DNA of 64,000 bases from Falsihalocynthiibacter sp042445055. Lineage in GTDB: Bacteria; Pseudomonadota; Alphaproteobacteria; Rhodobacterales; Rhodobacteraceae. The position numbers and the translations under genes are program-made. Positions 45,727 through 55,732 of the stretch are shown piece after piece; the stretch's first letter is position 1; each line of letters opens with the position of its first letter. Location of the stretch: NCBI RefSeq assembly GCF_042445055.1, contig NZ_CP170339.1, positions 124,001 through 188,000 on the forward strand, given 5' to 3'. The notes beneath the pieces were generated by a model. The model worked only from the letters and a program-made list of their open reading frames with translations. It was not told the origin of the DNA and did no database searches.

Positions 45727-46551
45727 TTAGCTCAACCACCGTTTACGGCGGCGATAACTGCGCACATCGCGGAACGATTTGCGGCCCTCGTCTGACATGC
45801 CCAAATAGAACTCTTTCACGTCGGGATTTTCGCGCAGTTCATCGGCGGGTCCGTCCATAACGACGCGCCCGCTTTCCAGAATGTAACCGTAATGCGCAAA
45901 CCGCAGAGCGACGTTGGTGTTTTGCTCGGCCAGAAGGAAACTAACGCCTTCGTTCTCGTTCACCGATTTTACGATACCGAATATCTGCTCCACGAGTTGC
46001 GGCGCAAGACCCATCGAGGGCTCATCAAGCAGGATCGTTTCAGGGCGGCTCATCAGGGCGCGGCCAATCGCGCACATCTGCTGCTCGCCGCCAGAAGTAT
46101 AGCCCGCCTGACTTTTGCGTCTTTCGAGCAAGCGGGGGAAATAATTATAGACCATCTCAAGGTCCGCAGCGATCGCGCCTTTGCCATCCTTGCGCGTATA
46201 GGCGCCGGTCATCAGGTTCTCTTCGACGGTCAGATGCTCAAAGCAATGCCGCCCCTCCATGACCTGAATAACGCCCTTTTGCACCAGATCAGCCGGAGCA
46301 AGATCCTGTACGCGTTCGCCACGATAGTTGATGGACCCTTTGGTCACCTCGCCGCGCTCACTATGAAGCAGATTCGAGATCGCCTTTAGCGTGGTCGTCT
46401 TGCCAGCGCCATTACCACCCAACAACGCGGTGATGCCACCTTTGGGCACAGACAGGCTCACCCCCTTAAGCACGAGGATCACGTGATTGTAGATCACTTC
46501 GATGTTGTTCACCTCAAGGAGGGTTTCGCGTTTTAGTGTGGCGTCCAGCAT
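45727..46551 (-). CDS. livF: branched-chain-type ABC transporter ATP-binding protein (LivF)
   Basis: 274 residues from ATG 46551. Walker A GGNGAGKTTTLKA, signature TSGGEQQMCAIGRAL, Walker B ETILLDEPSMGLAPQ; the last phrase is typical of LivF. Its C-terminus carries an unusual basic tail (YRRRKRW). A longer frame extending to 46590 is less likely because it lies inside the leader after the binding-protein gene. Confidence 0.9.
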   Translation of the reverse strand: MLDATLKRETLLEVNNIEVIYNHVILVLKGVSLSVPKGGITALLGGNGAGKTTTLKAISNLLHSERGEVTKGSINYRGERVQDLAPADLVQKGVIQVMEGRHCFEHLTVEENLMTGAYTRKDGKGAIAADLEMVYNYFPRLLERRKSQAGYTSGGEQQMCAIGRALMSRPETILLDEPSMGLAPQLVEQIFGIVKSVNENEGVSFLLAEQNTNVALRFAHYGYILESGRVVMDGPADELRENPDVKEFYLGMSDEGRKSFRDVRSYRRRKRWLS

Positions 46552-46620
46552 TGACTTCACCGTTTCTTGGATAAAATCCCCTGGCCGCAAAATAGTCGCG
46601 CAGCCAGGGGCAGGGAGGTA

Positions 46621-47907
46621 TTAGTTACAACGCACTTCGATGTTGTTTTCCGCGGCATAGGCCATGGAATCTTCTTCGATGAGCTTGTCGAGGATCTCGC
46701 TGTCGGACGGTGCAAAATCACTGATGAGGGACCATTCTTTGGCCGCTGCATCCCACTGTTGGATCGCGCCAAGGCCCGGACCACCGTGGTTTTCGCAAGT
46801 CACTTCAAACGACGGACCAAAGTTCGGCATGCCCAGTTCGATCATGCGTTCTTCGGTGATTTGAAGGCTCTCCATGCCTTTCAACATATCCGCCGCGTCG
46901 ATGTCTGATTTGCCTGCGATCTTTTGCGCATTCAAAGCAGCTTCGGCCGCGAGCATCGCCGCATAGAAACCACGGTTATAAACCGCCGTACCGATTTGGT
47001 CGCCGTTGCCTGCCGCTTTACCTGTATCGACCACGTACTTCTGCACGTCCTCAAACACAGGGAAGTCGCTTCCGACGTTGTGGAACGTAACAGCCTTATA
47101 ACCGTTCGCGCCATCACCCGCGGGAATCACGTCATGCTCACCACCGGACCACCAAACGCCGATGAAATTCTCCATCGGGAAACGGATGTTCGCGGCTTCC
47201 TGAATCGCGACTTGGTTCATCACGCCCCAGCCCCACATCAGAACATAATCAGGCTTCTCGCGGCGAATTTGAAGCCATTGAGATTTCTGCTCTTGGCCTG
47301 GATGGTCAACGGCGAGCAAGCTTAGCTCGAAACCATGCTTGGCTGAGAGTTCTTCAAGCGTGCGGATCGGCTCTTTGCCGTAGGCAGAGTTGTGATAGAC
47401 AAGCGCGATTGTTTTGCCGTTCAGGTCACCACTGTTCAAATCAAGCAGGTGGTTCACAGCAACCGAAGCACCATCCCAATAGTTCGCAGGATAGTTGAAT
47501 ACATTGCTAAAGACTTTGCCGTTCTTGGCGGATGTACGGCCATATCCCATCGTATGAAGCGCGATACCATCGGCCGTTACTTTGGGGATCAACTGATATG
47601 TAATACCTGTCGAGAGCGGTTGATAAATCAACGAGCCTTCGCCTTTGGTGCTCTCATAGCACTCGACGCCTTTTTCGGTGTTATAGCCCGTCTCGCATTC
47701 AATAACGTTGGCCATCTCTCCGCCGATGCCGCCATCGCGCTCGTTCAAAAGTGTGAAGTAATCCGCATAGCCATCGGCGAACGGAATACCACCGGCGGCA
47801 TATGGGCCGGTACGGTACGAAAGCGACGGGAACACAAGATCCGCCATAGCGGGCGCAGCGGCAGTCATCGTCGCGGCCACGGCCCATGTTGCTAGTTTCA
47901 ATTTCAT
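46621..47907 (-). CDS. branched-chain-type ABC substrate-binding protein
   Basis: 428 residues with a Sec signal peptide (MKLKLATWAVAATMTAAAPAMA). The mature sequence DLVFPSLSYRTGPYAAGGIPFADGYADYFTLLNERDGGIGG is of the LivK/Peripla_BP_6 fold used for amino acids, amides, aromatic acids and other carboxylates. GGGAGG precedes the ATG. Size and flanking ligases suggest an organic acid rather than leucine. Confidence 0.9.
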   Translation of the reverse strand: MKLKLATWAVAATMTAAAPAMADLVFPSLSYRTGPYAAGGIPFADGYADYFTLLNERDGGIGGEMANVIECETGYNTEKGVECYESTKGEGSLIYQPLSTGITYQLIPKVTADGIALHTMGYGRTSAKNGKVFSNVFNYPANYWDGASVAVNHLLDLNSGDLNGKTIALVYHNSAYGKEPIRTLEELSAKHGFELSLLAVDHPGQEQKSQWLQIRREKPDYVLMWGWGVMNQVAIQEAANIRFPMENFIGVWWSGGEHDVIPAGDGANGYKAVTFHNVGSDFPVFEDVQKYVVDTGKAAGNGDQIGTAVYNRGFYAAMLAAEAALNAQKIAGKSDIDAADMLKGMESLQITEERMIELGMPNFGPSFEVTCENHGGPGLGAIQQWDAAAKEWSLISDFAPSDSEILDKLIEEDSMAYAAENNIEVRCN

Positions 47908-47980
47908 CGTTTTAGGTCCTCCCTAGGATACAATGTTCGAATATGCCGAGGTTGATCCCCGATCATTTTGCGCCGCCCCG

Positions 47981-49057
47981 CTAGTGCGGGAAGGGCCACA
48001 ATCTTAGTTTTTCCTTCGCCACTCGCCATAGCTGTGCAAGGCCGTGTGGCTCGGCAATCAAGAAGCCAATAATAAGCGCCCCGACGATCACCAGCTCGAA
48101 GTGCGCCGCGATATCGGTTGGCCATCCCAGTCCTCCAACAAGGATGTTCTTGAGCAATACAGGCATAAGAACCATGAAGGCCGCGCCCGCAAAACTTCCG
48201 AAAATACTTCCAAGGCCGCCGATGATGATCATAAACAGCACAAGGAAACTTTTGTTGATACCAAAGGCCTCGCCCACTTCGACCGACCCAAGATAAACCG
48301 CAAAGAACAAGGCACCTGAAATCCCGACAAAGAACGAGCTCACTGCAAAAGCCGTCAGCTTGGCGCGCAGCGGATTTACCCCGATGATCTCGGCGGCGAT
48401 ATCCATGTCGCGGATCGCCATCCATGTGCGCCCTGTCGTTCCACGCGTAAGGTTGCGCGCAAGCCAAGCACAGGCGGTCACGAAGATCAGGCAGACCAGA
48501 TATTTGGCCCAAGCGTCTGTATTTGCGCCCGTCACTTCGATGCCAAAAACTGTACGCTCTGGTGCGGAAATCTGACCCGAGGCTGAATAGTTGTAGAACC
48601 ACGGCACCTTGTTAAAGAGCCAAACGAGGAAGAACTGCGCCGCGAGGGTTGCAACCGCAAGGTAGAACCCTTTGATCCGCAAACTGGGCAAGCCAAAGAT
48701 CACGCCAACGATAGCTGTGATACCCCCCGCCAGCACAACGTGGATCAGGATTGAAACCTCTGGAAATGCGGTCATCAGCTTGTAACAAGCATAGGCCCCC
48801 ACCGCCATAAAACCGCCAGTACCAAGGCTCACCTGCCCCGCATAACCCACAAGGATATTCAGCCCAAGCGCGGCAATTGCATAGATCAGGAACGGCACGA
48901 AAACGGCGCTGGCCCAGTAGTCGTTGATGAAAAATGGCACCACAAGGAACGCCACAAACATCACAGCATAGTAACCAATACGATCGAACTTGATCGGAAA
49001 AGTCTGGTTGTCTTCGGTGTAGGTGGTTTTGAAATCGCCGGCTTCACGGTACAGCAT
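47981..49057 (-). CDS. livM: branched-chain-type ABC transporter permease (LivM)
   Basis: 358 residues with about ten membrane segments. The LivM pattern is visible in ALGLNILVGYAGQVSLGTGGFMAVGAYA, LRIKGFYLAVATLAAQFF and GGLGSIFGSFAGAAF. AAGGAGG precedes ATG 49057. 47 bp from the LivH gene. Confidence 0.92.
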   Translation of the reverse strand: MLYREAGDFKTTYTEDNQTFPIKFDRIGYYAVMFVAFLVVPFFINDYWASAVFVPFLIYAIAALGLNILVGYAGQVSLGTGGFMAVGAYACYKLMTAFPEVSILIHVVLAGGITAIVGVIFGLPSLRIKGFYLAVATLAAQFFLVWLFNKVPWFYNYSASGQISAPERTVFGIEVTGANTDAWAKYLVCLIFVTACAWLARNLTRGTTGRTWMAIRDMDIAAEIIGVNPLRAKLTAFAVSSFFVGISGALFFAVYLGSVEVGEAFGINKSFLVLFMIIIGGLGSIFGSFAGAAFMVLMPVLLKNILVGGLGWPTDIAAHFELVIVGALIIGFLIAEPHGLAQLWRVAKEKLRLWPFPH

Positions 49058-49104
49058 CAGAAACCTCCTTGTGATCTAGTTAGGGTATAATAGAGACACA
49101 TAAC

Positions 49105-50091
49105 TCACACCCTCTCGATGATTTTTTCGCCAAACAGGCCCTGTGGACGGAATACAAGGAACACCAGCGCAAGCACGTAAGCGAACCAGTTCTCTGTCGC
49201 GCCACCGACCATCGGACCAATCGAGAATTCAAAGAGCTTTTCTCCGACCCCGATAATCAAGCCACCGACAATCGCGCCAGGAATGGACGTGAACCCACCG
49301 AGCATCAGCACCGGAAGCGCTTTGAGCGCAATCAGCGAGAGCGAGAACTGAACGCCAGATTTAGCGCCCCACATCATTCCCGCAACAAGCGCAACAAAAC
49401 CGGCAATCGACCAAACGAGGATCCAGATAAACCGAAGCGAAATGCCAACCGAAAGCGCCGCTTGGTGGTCATCGGCAACGGCCCTCAATGCGCGCCCCTG
49501 CTTGGAGTATTGCGAAAAGATCGTGAGGCTTGCGACAAGAAGCGCAGCAATGACCGTCGCGACGATATCGAGCCTGTCGATAAAGAAGCCATAGCCAAAC
49601 CAGTTATAGGTCGCCTCGTCGATCGTTTCCGAGATCCCCTGCGGAAGGCCGACATCAAGCGTTTTGATCTCGGAACCCCACATCAAATCGCCCACGCCCT
49701 CCATGAAGTACGCAAGGCCAATCGTTGCCATGAACAGAATGATATCTGGCTGATTAACAAGATGCCGAAGCACAAACCTCTCGACCAGTATTGCCAGCCC
49801 GACCATGACGAAACCCGTCAAGATAATCGCGATAATCGCTGGAACGTGCCATCCAAAGTGGTGGATTTCAGTGCCAAACACGGCATTAATCAAATGCGCA
49901 AACGGCACCTGACCGTTCATAATCCCAACGAGCGTAAGCGCCGCAAACAGAGCCATCACGCCCTGCGCATAGTTAAACACGCCTGACGCTTTGAAGATCA
50001 GAACAAAGCCCAATGCCACAAGCGCATAGAGAACCCCCGCCATCAGACCATTCATCATGGCTTCGGCCGCCCAAAGAAGTTGTTCAGGCAT
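49105..50091 (-). CDS. livH: branched-chain-type ABC transporter permease (LivH)
   Basis: 328 residues and about eight membrane segments: GLMAGVLYALVALGFVLIFKASGVFNYAQG at the start and GGFTSIPGAIVGGLIIGVGEKL near the end are characteristic. GGAGG is six bases before ATG 50091; the GTG one codon earlier is less likely. Confidence 0.92.
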   Translation of the reverse strand: MPEQLLWAAEAMMNGLMAGVLYALVALGFVLIFKASGVFNYAQGVMALFAALTLVGIMNGQVPFAHLINAVFGTEIHHFGWHVPAIIAIILTGFVMVGLAILVERFVLRHLVNQPDIILFMATIGLAYFMEGVGDLMWGSEIKTLDVGLPQGISETIDEATYNWFGYGFFIDRLDIVATVIAALLVASLTIFSQYSKQGRALRAVADDHQAALSVGISLRFIWILVWSIAGFVALVAGMMWGAKSGVQFSLSLIALKALPVLMLGGFTSIPGAIVGGLIIGVGEKLFEFSIGPMVGGATENWFAYVLALVFLVFRPQGLFGEKIIERV

Positions 50092-50126
50092 CACGCACCT
50101 CCGTCAGAATTTTCCGGCTGTTGAAG

Positions 50127-50945
50127 TTAGTCATGAGCCACTCCCAAATATGCGTCGATCACTTCTTGGTTGTTGCGAACTTCATCAGGGGTGCCGTCAC
50201 CGATCTTCTTGCCGTAATCCATCACGACAACCCGATCCGACAGGTCCATAACGACCCCCATGTCGTGCTCGATCAACGCGATTGTCGTTCCGAACTCGTC
50301 GTTCACATCGAGAATAAAACGGCTCATGTCCTCTTTTTCTTCGACGTTCATACCGGCCATTGGCTCATCCAAAAGCAGGAGCTTAGGTTCAGCGGCCAGA
50401 GCACGGGCAAGTTCAACCCGTTTCTTAAGGCCATAAGGCAAGCGGCCAACTGGCGTTTTGCGGATGTTCTGAATCTCAAGAAAGTCGATGATCTCCTCGA
50501 CCTTCTCGCGGTTCGCGACTTCTTCTTTCTCCGCAGCACCCCACCAAAGCGCCTGACGAAAAATTCCCGGTTTCATATGGGTAAGGCGCCCAGTCATCAC
50601 GTTATCCAGAACGCTCATTCCCTCGAAAAGGGCGATGTTCTGAAATGTGCGTGCGATGCCCATGTTGGCGACTTTATATGGGCGCATCTGAGGGCGTTTT
50701 TCGCCACGGAATAGGACGTCGCCCTCTTGCGGATTGTAAAAGCCCGAAATGACGTTGAGCATACTCGACTTACCCGCACCGTTCGGGCCGATGATTGCGC
50801 GAATTTCACCTTCGCGGATGTCAAAGCTGATGTTTTCAATCGCGACCACGCCACCAAAGCGCAGAGTGATGTTCTTCATCTCCATCATGACGCCACCGAT
50901 GTGACGCCCGTCAGGGGTTGTGTATCCTTCGGTCATGTCTTTCAT
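50127..50945 (-). CDS. livG: branched-chain-type ABC transporter ATP-binding protein (LivG)
   Basis: 272 residues. Walker A GPNGAGKSSMLNV, signature PYGLKKRVELARAL (the LPYG variant of LivG), Walker B KLLLLDEPMAGMNVEE. Its ATG overlaps the stop of the upstream long-chain acyl-CoA ligase gene by four bases, which ties the importer and ligase into one operon. Confidence 0.92.
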   Translation of the reverse strand: MKDMTEGYTTPDGRHIGGVMMEMKNITLRFGGVVAIENISFDIREGEIRAIIGPNGAGKSSMLNVISGFYNPQEGDVLFRGEKRPQMRPYKVANMGIARTFQNIALFEGMSVLDNVMTGRLTHMKPGIFRQALWWGAAEKEEVANREKVEEIIDFLEIQNIRKTPVGRLPYGLKKRVELARALAAEPKLLLLDEPMAGMNVEEKEDMSRFILDVNDEFGTTIALIEHDMGVVMDLSDRVVVMDYGKKIGDGTPDEVRNNQEVIDAYLGVAHD

Positions 50946-52924
50946 TCTGCGGCCACCTTTGCACTTGTGGGCTGCACATCCACATCCAGTATTTTCAGCG
51001 TCGCACTGATCGCGCCCTTGCGACCATCTTCGTAAGTCACTTCGGTGCGCGTAAAGATTTCGTCCGAACCATCGTAAAGCGCCGTGATCAAATCGTTGAA
51101 TTTCTCTTCGACGATCCGACGGCGAACTTTGCGTGTGCGCGTCATTTCACCGTCATCCGCATCAAGCTCTTTGTGCAGGACAAGGAAACGATGAATTTGA
51201 CACCCCGAGAGCATCTCATCTTCGGCAACGCTTCTGTTCACTTCGGTCACGTGGGCGCGAATAGTCTCTAATACTTGGGGATGCCCCGCCAATTCCTGAT
51301 AGGACGCATACGCAATGTTGTTGCGCTCGGCCCAGTTCCCGACAGCCGTCAGATCAATATTGATGAACGCAGTGCACATTTCGCGCCCCGCACCAAAGAC
51401 CACCGCCTCAAGGATGTTTGGATAGAACTTCAGCTTGTTCTCAACGAACTTTGGCGCAAACATTGCTCCGCTGGCCATTTTCCCAACATCTTTGGCGCGA
51501 TCAATAATCCGCAAATGCCCTGACTTGGTTTCGATAAAGCCAGCATCGCCCGTCGCGACCCATCCTTCGGCATCTTTGGTATCGGCGGTGCTTTCTGGAT
51601 TATTCAGATACTCAACGAAAACACCGGGTGAGCGATAGAAAACTTCTCCTGAATCCGCGATCCGAATTTCCACGCCGGGGCTCGGGACGCCCACAGTATC
51701 GTTGCGCACTTCGCCGTCTGGCTGCTGGGTGATGAAAACGCTGGCCTCTGTCTGGCCATAGAGTTGTTTCAAGTTGATCCCAAGAGAGCGATAAAACTCG
51801 AAAATCTCGGGGCCGATTGCCTCGCCAGCAGTATAACCGACCCTAACGCGGCTAAATCCGAGCGTATTCTTCAGCGGACCATAGATCAGAAAATTACCCA
51901 GTCCGTATTTGAACTTATCAAGCGCGCTCACTTCTTTCCCATCAAGAATTGAGGGGCCTACTCGTTTGGCCAGCGCCATACACGTGTGGAAAAGCCACTG
52001 CTTGAACTTACCTGCGTCCTCCATGCGGATCATGACATTGGTAAGCTGGGTTTCAAAAATTCGAGGCGGTGCAAAATAGTAAGTAGGCCCTATTTCTCGC
52101 AAATCCGTCATCATGGTTTCGGGGCTCTCTGGGCAATTTACGCAGAAACCCGTCCAGAAAGCCTGTCCAATCGAGAAAATAAAGTCCCCGACCCACGCCA
52201 TCGGCAAATATGCCAGCACTTCGTCATCAACGGTCAGATTGTCGAACTCGGACGACGCTTTGGAGCTTTCGATGATATTCCGGTTCGAGAGTACCACGCC
52301 CTTTGGCTTACCCGTAGTGCCGGATGTATATAGCATGACACAGGTGCTGTCGTAATTGAGCTCGGCGGTGCGCTTTTCAAGCTCGCGCTTCAGTTCATCA
52401 TATGCGGCACGCCCCTGCTCCATCACATGAGAGAACGCATGGAGCCGTTTATGATCGTATTTCCGCAAACCGCGCGGATCGAGATAGATCATGTGCTCGA
52501 ATTTCGTCAGGCCCTCTTGGATTTCTATGACCTTGTCGACTTGTTCCTGATCGCCCGTGATCGCCATGCGCGCGCCGCAGTGCTCTAGAACATAGGCCAT
52601 TTCTTCGGCATTGGCGTCATTGTAAAGCGGGACGGGGATTGCACCCACTGACTGGACTGCAACCATCGACCAGTAAAGACTGGGACGGTTGCGCCCGATG
52701 ATCGCGATGAAATCGCCGCGATTGATCCCTAAGTTTAGCAAACCTAATGCCAACGCCTCGACGTTCTCGGCGACATCGGCCCAAGTCAGGGTCTGCCAGA
52801 TGCCGAATTCCTTTTCGCGGAATGCGGGGCTGCTAGCATATGTTTTGGCATTCCGCGCCAGAAGCGCTGGAATAGACTGCATTTGCGCAGCGGCCGTGTC
52901 GGTCGCTGAATTCCGGTTAACCAA
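50942..52924 (-). CDS. AMP-binding long-chain-type acyl-CoA synthetase
   Basis: 660 residues. The adenylate-forming motifs are MLYTSGTTGKPKGVVLSNRN, the YGQTEAS motif and VATGDAGFIETKSGHLRIIDRAKDV. A large C-terminal part ends in residues missing in short ligases. No ATG is in frame at the front; TTG 52924 follows GGGAGG at good spacing and is the probable start. First gene of the importer operon (ligase, livG, livH, livM, binding protein, livF, PaaK-like ligase), so it likely activates an imported acid. Confidence 0.88.
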   Translation of the reverse strand: MVNRNSATDTAAAQMQSIPALLARNAKTYASSPAFREKEFGIWQTLTWADVAENVEALALGLLNLGINRGDFIAIIGRNRPSLYWSMVAVQSVGAIPVPLYNDANAEEMAYVLEHCGARMAITGDQEQVDKVIEIQEGLTKFEHMIYLDPRGLRKYDHKRLHAFSHVMEQGRAAYDELKRELEKRTAELNYDSTCVMLYTSGTTGKPKGVVLSNRNIIESSKASSEFDNLTVDDEVLAYLPMAWVGDFIFSIGQAFWTGFCVNCPESPETMMTDLREIGPTYYFAPPRIFETQLTNVMIRMEDAGKFKQWLFHTCMALAKRVGPSILDGKEVSALDKFKYGLGNFLIYGPLKNTLGFSRVRVGYTAGEAIGPEIFEFYRSLGINLKQLYGQTEASVFITQQPDGEVRNDTVGVPSPGVEIRIADSGEVFYRSPGVFVEYLNNPESTADTKDAEGWVATGDAGFIETKSGHLRIIDRAKDVGKMASGAMFAPKFVENKLKFYPNILEAVVFGAGREMCTAFINIDLTAVGNWAERNNIAYASYQELAGHPQVLETIRAHVTEVNRSVAEDEMLSGCQIHRFLVLHKELDADDGEMTRTRKVRRRIVEEKFNDLITALYDGSDEIFTRTEVTYEDGRKGAISATLKILDVDVQPTSAKVAAE

Positions 52925-53111
52925 CTCATTTCCTCCCTGCCGTCAGCTCCCCCCGACGGCCACAATCGCCTCTACGATTCTTTTCTTCGCTATAGCGTGG
53001 CTCTTTTTGGCTACGGGTCAATTTTTTCCTGACTATTTCCGAATTCTTTCGAATTGTAACAGGCCTTCGTTTTGGCTTTCCGAGAGCGATTTCGCCTGAT
53101 AGCTATAGGGT

Positions 53112-55034
53112 ATGCTGCAATCGAAATCCTCAACTGCGCGATATACTCAGGCCGGTTTGAACCTTATTCAACAGGCCCTTTCGATCTATGATGCTGATCT
53201 GAAACTGGTGGTTTGCAACACGCGCTTTCAAGAGATGTTCTCGCTCCCAGAGCGATTGGTTACTGCGGGTGCCGATTTTGAGGATACAATTCTCTACCTA
53301 ACCGAACGCGAAGAATATGGCCAAGTTGAGGACATCCAAAGCTTCGTCAAAGAGCGCGTCGACGTCGCCCGCGCATTTGAGCCGCACTATATCGAACGAA
53401 CCCGCCCCAATGGCGACGTTGTCTCGATCGAAGGCGCGCCACTCCCCCAAGGTGGCTGGGTTGCCGTCTATACCGACATCACCCCGATCAAGCGACAAGA
53501 AGCCCTCCTAAGAGCGCGCTCAGAAACGCTGTCGGATCAGGTCCTTAGCCATTCAGAGGAACTGGCATCTACCAACCGAGAGCTTGCCGCAACCATCACG
53601 GCGCTGGAGCAGGCCAAACGCGAATTGACCGAAATAGAGGCTCGAACCCGCCTCACAACCGAGATGATGCCCGCCCACATCGCGCACCTCGATCCCGATG
53701 GGCGCTATACATATTCCAACCGTCGACTGTCCTCGGTGATGCCGGGACGGCCGAACGAAATTCGCGGCTTGCATATGCGTGAGGCGCTTGGCGAGGAAGC
53801 GTTCCAGAAAACCGAGCCATACTTGCTACAGGCCCTGAATGGACAAGCATCGGTTTTTGAGTTCACAGACATCCTATCCTCTAGGCGGATTAGGGTCGCA
53901 TTTACGCCTGACATACGCGATGAAACGATCACGGGCGTGTATATCCTTTCGATGGACATCACAGAAGAGGCCCAAGCCCGCGCAGCCCTTTCGCAAACTC
54001 ACAAGAAAGAACTCGCCGCCAAGATGACATCAGGTTTGGCGCATGATTTCGCGAACCTTCTGACAATCATTATGGGGATGCAGGCAAAGTTATCCCGCAT
54101 GCCACTCCCCAATGGAGCACAGGAACTCGTTGCCGCAACCCAAGGTGCGGCGCGCCGTGGTGGTGTTCTGTTGGATAAAATCGGTAAGATTTCTGGCCCG
54201 CGGCCACTTCACCCCGCGCCCTGCGATGTGCCCGCGCTCCTCCGAGATCTCGAAGTTCTGGCCACTCCAAGCCTGCCTGACGATGTACAGTTGGTCATAA
54301 GCCATTCAGGGCTGATCGACCCGATTATGCTGGACGCCGGCTCGCTTCAAGACTCGCTCCTTAACCTGATACTGAACGCACGCGATGCAATTGGTGATAC
54401 GCGTGGTTCGATCAATATCACGGCCCGCTCGGAAAAGAACACATGGCTGGAAATCCAGATAACAGACACCGGCGGAGGTTTCTCAGAAGAAGCGCTTTCA
54501 CGCGGGTTAGACCCGTTTTTTACCACCAAGGGCGGCGAAGGATCGGGACTTGGTCTCTCGATGGTCTATGATCTGACCAAGCTCTCTGGCGGACAAGTTT
54601 CGCTTGCGAATACGGACCATGGCGCAGAAGTCACAATCCGCCTGCCCCTGCGCCCCGTCCCAGAGGTGCCAAGTCCAACGCTCGTTTTGCTCGTCGAAGA
54701 TTCACCCGAGATTCGCTCTTCGGTTCGGGACATGCTGATGGTGCACAAACATACGGTCATTGAGGCCGAAACCGCCGCAGAGGCGCTCGAACTTGCTAGC
54801 CTTTCGGGTATCGGTATGGTCCTCTCGGATATATCGCTGCGCGGAACCGAAACCGGTATTGATCTTATGGATGGACTTGAACGGAATGGAATGGAGGCAC
54901 CAAGCTTCCTAATGACGTCCTTGCCGCCAAGTGACCCACTCCACCAACTGGCCGCTTCGCGCTATCCCGTACTGCAAAAGCCCTTCAATAGTGCCACATT
55001 GGCTGCGTTTTTGGCCTCCAAGGAAACGAAATGA
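53112..55034 (+). CDS. hybrid sensor histidine kinase with two PAS domains and a receiver
   Basis: 640 residues, no membrane segments, so a cytoplasmic sensor. PAS domains ~15-130 and ~185-295 are joined by a coiled coil. The phosphoacceptor box is GLAHDFANLLTIIMG (~317). The ATPase part has LLNLILNARDAI, DTGGGFSEEAL and GSGLGLSMV. A C-terminal receiver (~525-640) has VLLVEDSPE and LSDISL, with the phosphoacceptor Asp. The gene overlaps its partner response regulator by 4 bp. The signal is not known. Confidence 0.9.
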   Translation: MLQSKSSTARYTQAGLNLIQQALSIYDADLKLVVCNTRFQEMFSLPERLVTAGADFEDTILYLTEREEYGQVEDIQSFVKERVDVARAFEPHYIERTRPNGDVVSIEGAPLPQGGWVAVYTDITPIKRQEALLRARSETLSDQVLSHSEELASTNRELAATITALEQAKRELTEIEARTRLTTEMMPAHIAHLDPDGRYTYSNRRLSSVMPGRPNEIRGLHMREALGEEAFQKTEPYLLQALNGQASVFEFTDILSSRRIRVAFTPDIRDETITGVYILSMDITEEAQARAALSQTHKKELAAKMTSGLAHDFANLLTIIMGMQAKLSRMPLPNGAQELVAATQGAARRGGVLLDKIGKISGPRPLHPAPCDVPALLRDLEVLATPSLPDDVQLVISHSGLIDPIMLDAGSLQDSLLNLILNARDAIGDTRGSINITARSEKNTWLEIQITDTGGGFSEEALSRGLDPFFTTKGGEGSGLGLSMVYDLTKLSGGQVSLANTDHGAEVTIRLPLRPVPEVPSPTLVLLVEDSPEIRSSVRDMLMVHKHTVIEAETAAEALELASLSGIGMVLSDISLRGTETGIDLMDGLERNGMEAPSFLMTSLPPSDPLHQLAASRYPVLQKPFNSATLAAFLASKETK

Positions 55035-55732
55035 CCAAACCTCTCGTGACAATTCTGGATGATGAACCAGAGATCCGGCAAATGCTTGCGGACGCATTGA
55101 ATGACGCGGGATATCGCACCGCAACTTTCGCGCGTGCAACGGAGTTCGAGGCGTCGCTAAAGACAACATCACCTGAGGTTTGCCTTGTCGATCTTGGGCT
55201 TCCCGACAAAGACGGACTGGCGCTAGTGCATCGGCTGGCACTCGAAAGCGGCGCTTCGATCATCATCATTTCCGGTCGCGCACAGGTTCAGGACCGCGTT
55301 ACGGGGCTTGAGCTAGGGGCCGACGATTACATCATCAAACCTTTCGCCCCTTCAGAGGTGGTAGCGCGGGTACGCGCGCGGATGCGGCACGTCAAACCCG
55401 TTGGAAAACCTTCAGAAACAGCGCATTTCTCTGGCTGGAGCGCCCATTTCGATAGCTATATCCTCAAAGATTCGAGCGGCACCGAAACGCCATTTTCACA
55501 CGCCGAAGGAGAGGTTTTGAGGATGTTCCTGAACAGTCCAAAGCGGCTGATTTCACGCGCGCAAATGCAAGAAAACCTCGGCGGGACTGCGGGTGAAAGC
55601 TTTGATCGCGCAATGGACGTGCGCATTTCTCGCCTTCGGACAAAGTTGCGCGAAGACCCGAAAAACCCGCAACTTATCAAAACGATCTACGGAGCGGGGT
55701 ATATTTTCCTTGGCGATGTTACTTGGGACTAG
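55031..55732 (+). CDS. OmpR-family response regulator
   Basis: 233 residues. The receiver (1-120) has acidic pair DDEPE, phosphoacceptor in CLVDLGLPDKDG and lysine in DYIIKPFAPSE. A winged-helix DNA-binding domain follows (~135-230): LRMFLNSPKRLISRAQMQENL and RISRLRTKLREDPKNPQLIKTIYGAGYIF. It is coupled by overlap to the hybrid kinase and ends 4 bp into the convergent LysR gene. Confidence 0.93.
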   Translation: MTKPLVTILDDEPEIRQMLADALNDAGYRTATFARATEFEASLKTTSPEVCLVDLGLPDKDGLALVHRLALESGASIIIISGRAQVQDRVTGLELGADDYIIKPFAPSEVVARVRARMRHVKPVGKPSETAHFSGWSAHFDSYILKDSSGTETPFSHAEGEVLRMFLNSPKRLISRAQMQENLGGTAGESFDRAMDVRISRLRTKLREDPKNPQLIKTIYGAGYIFLGDVTWD

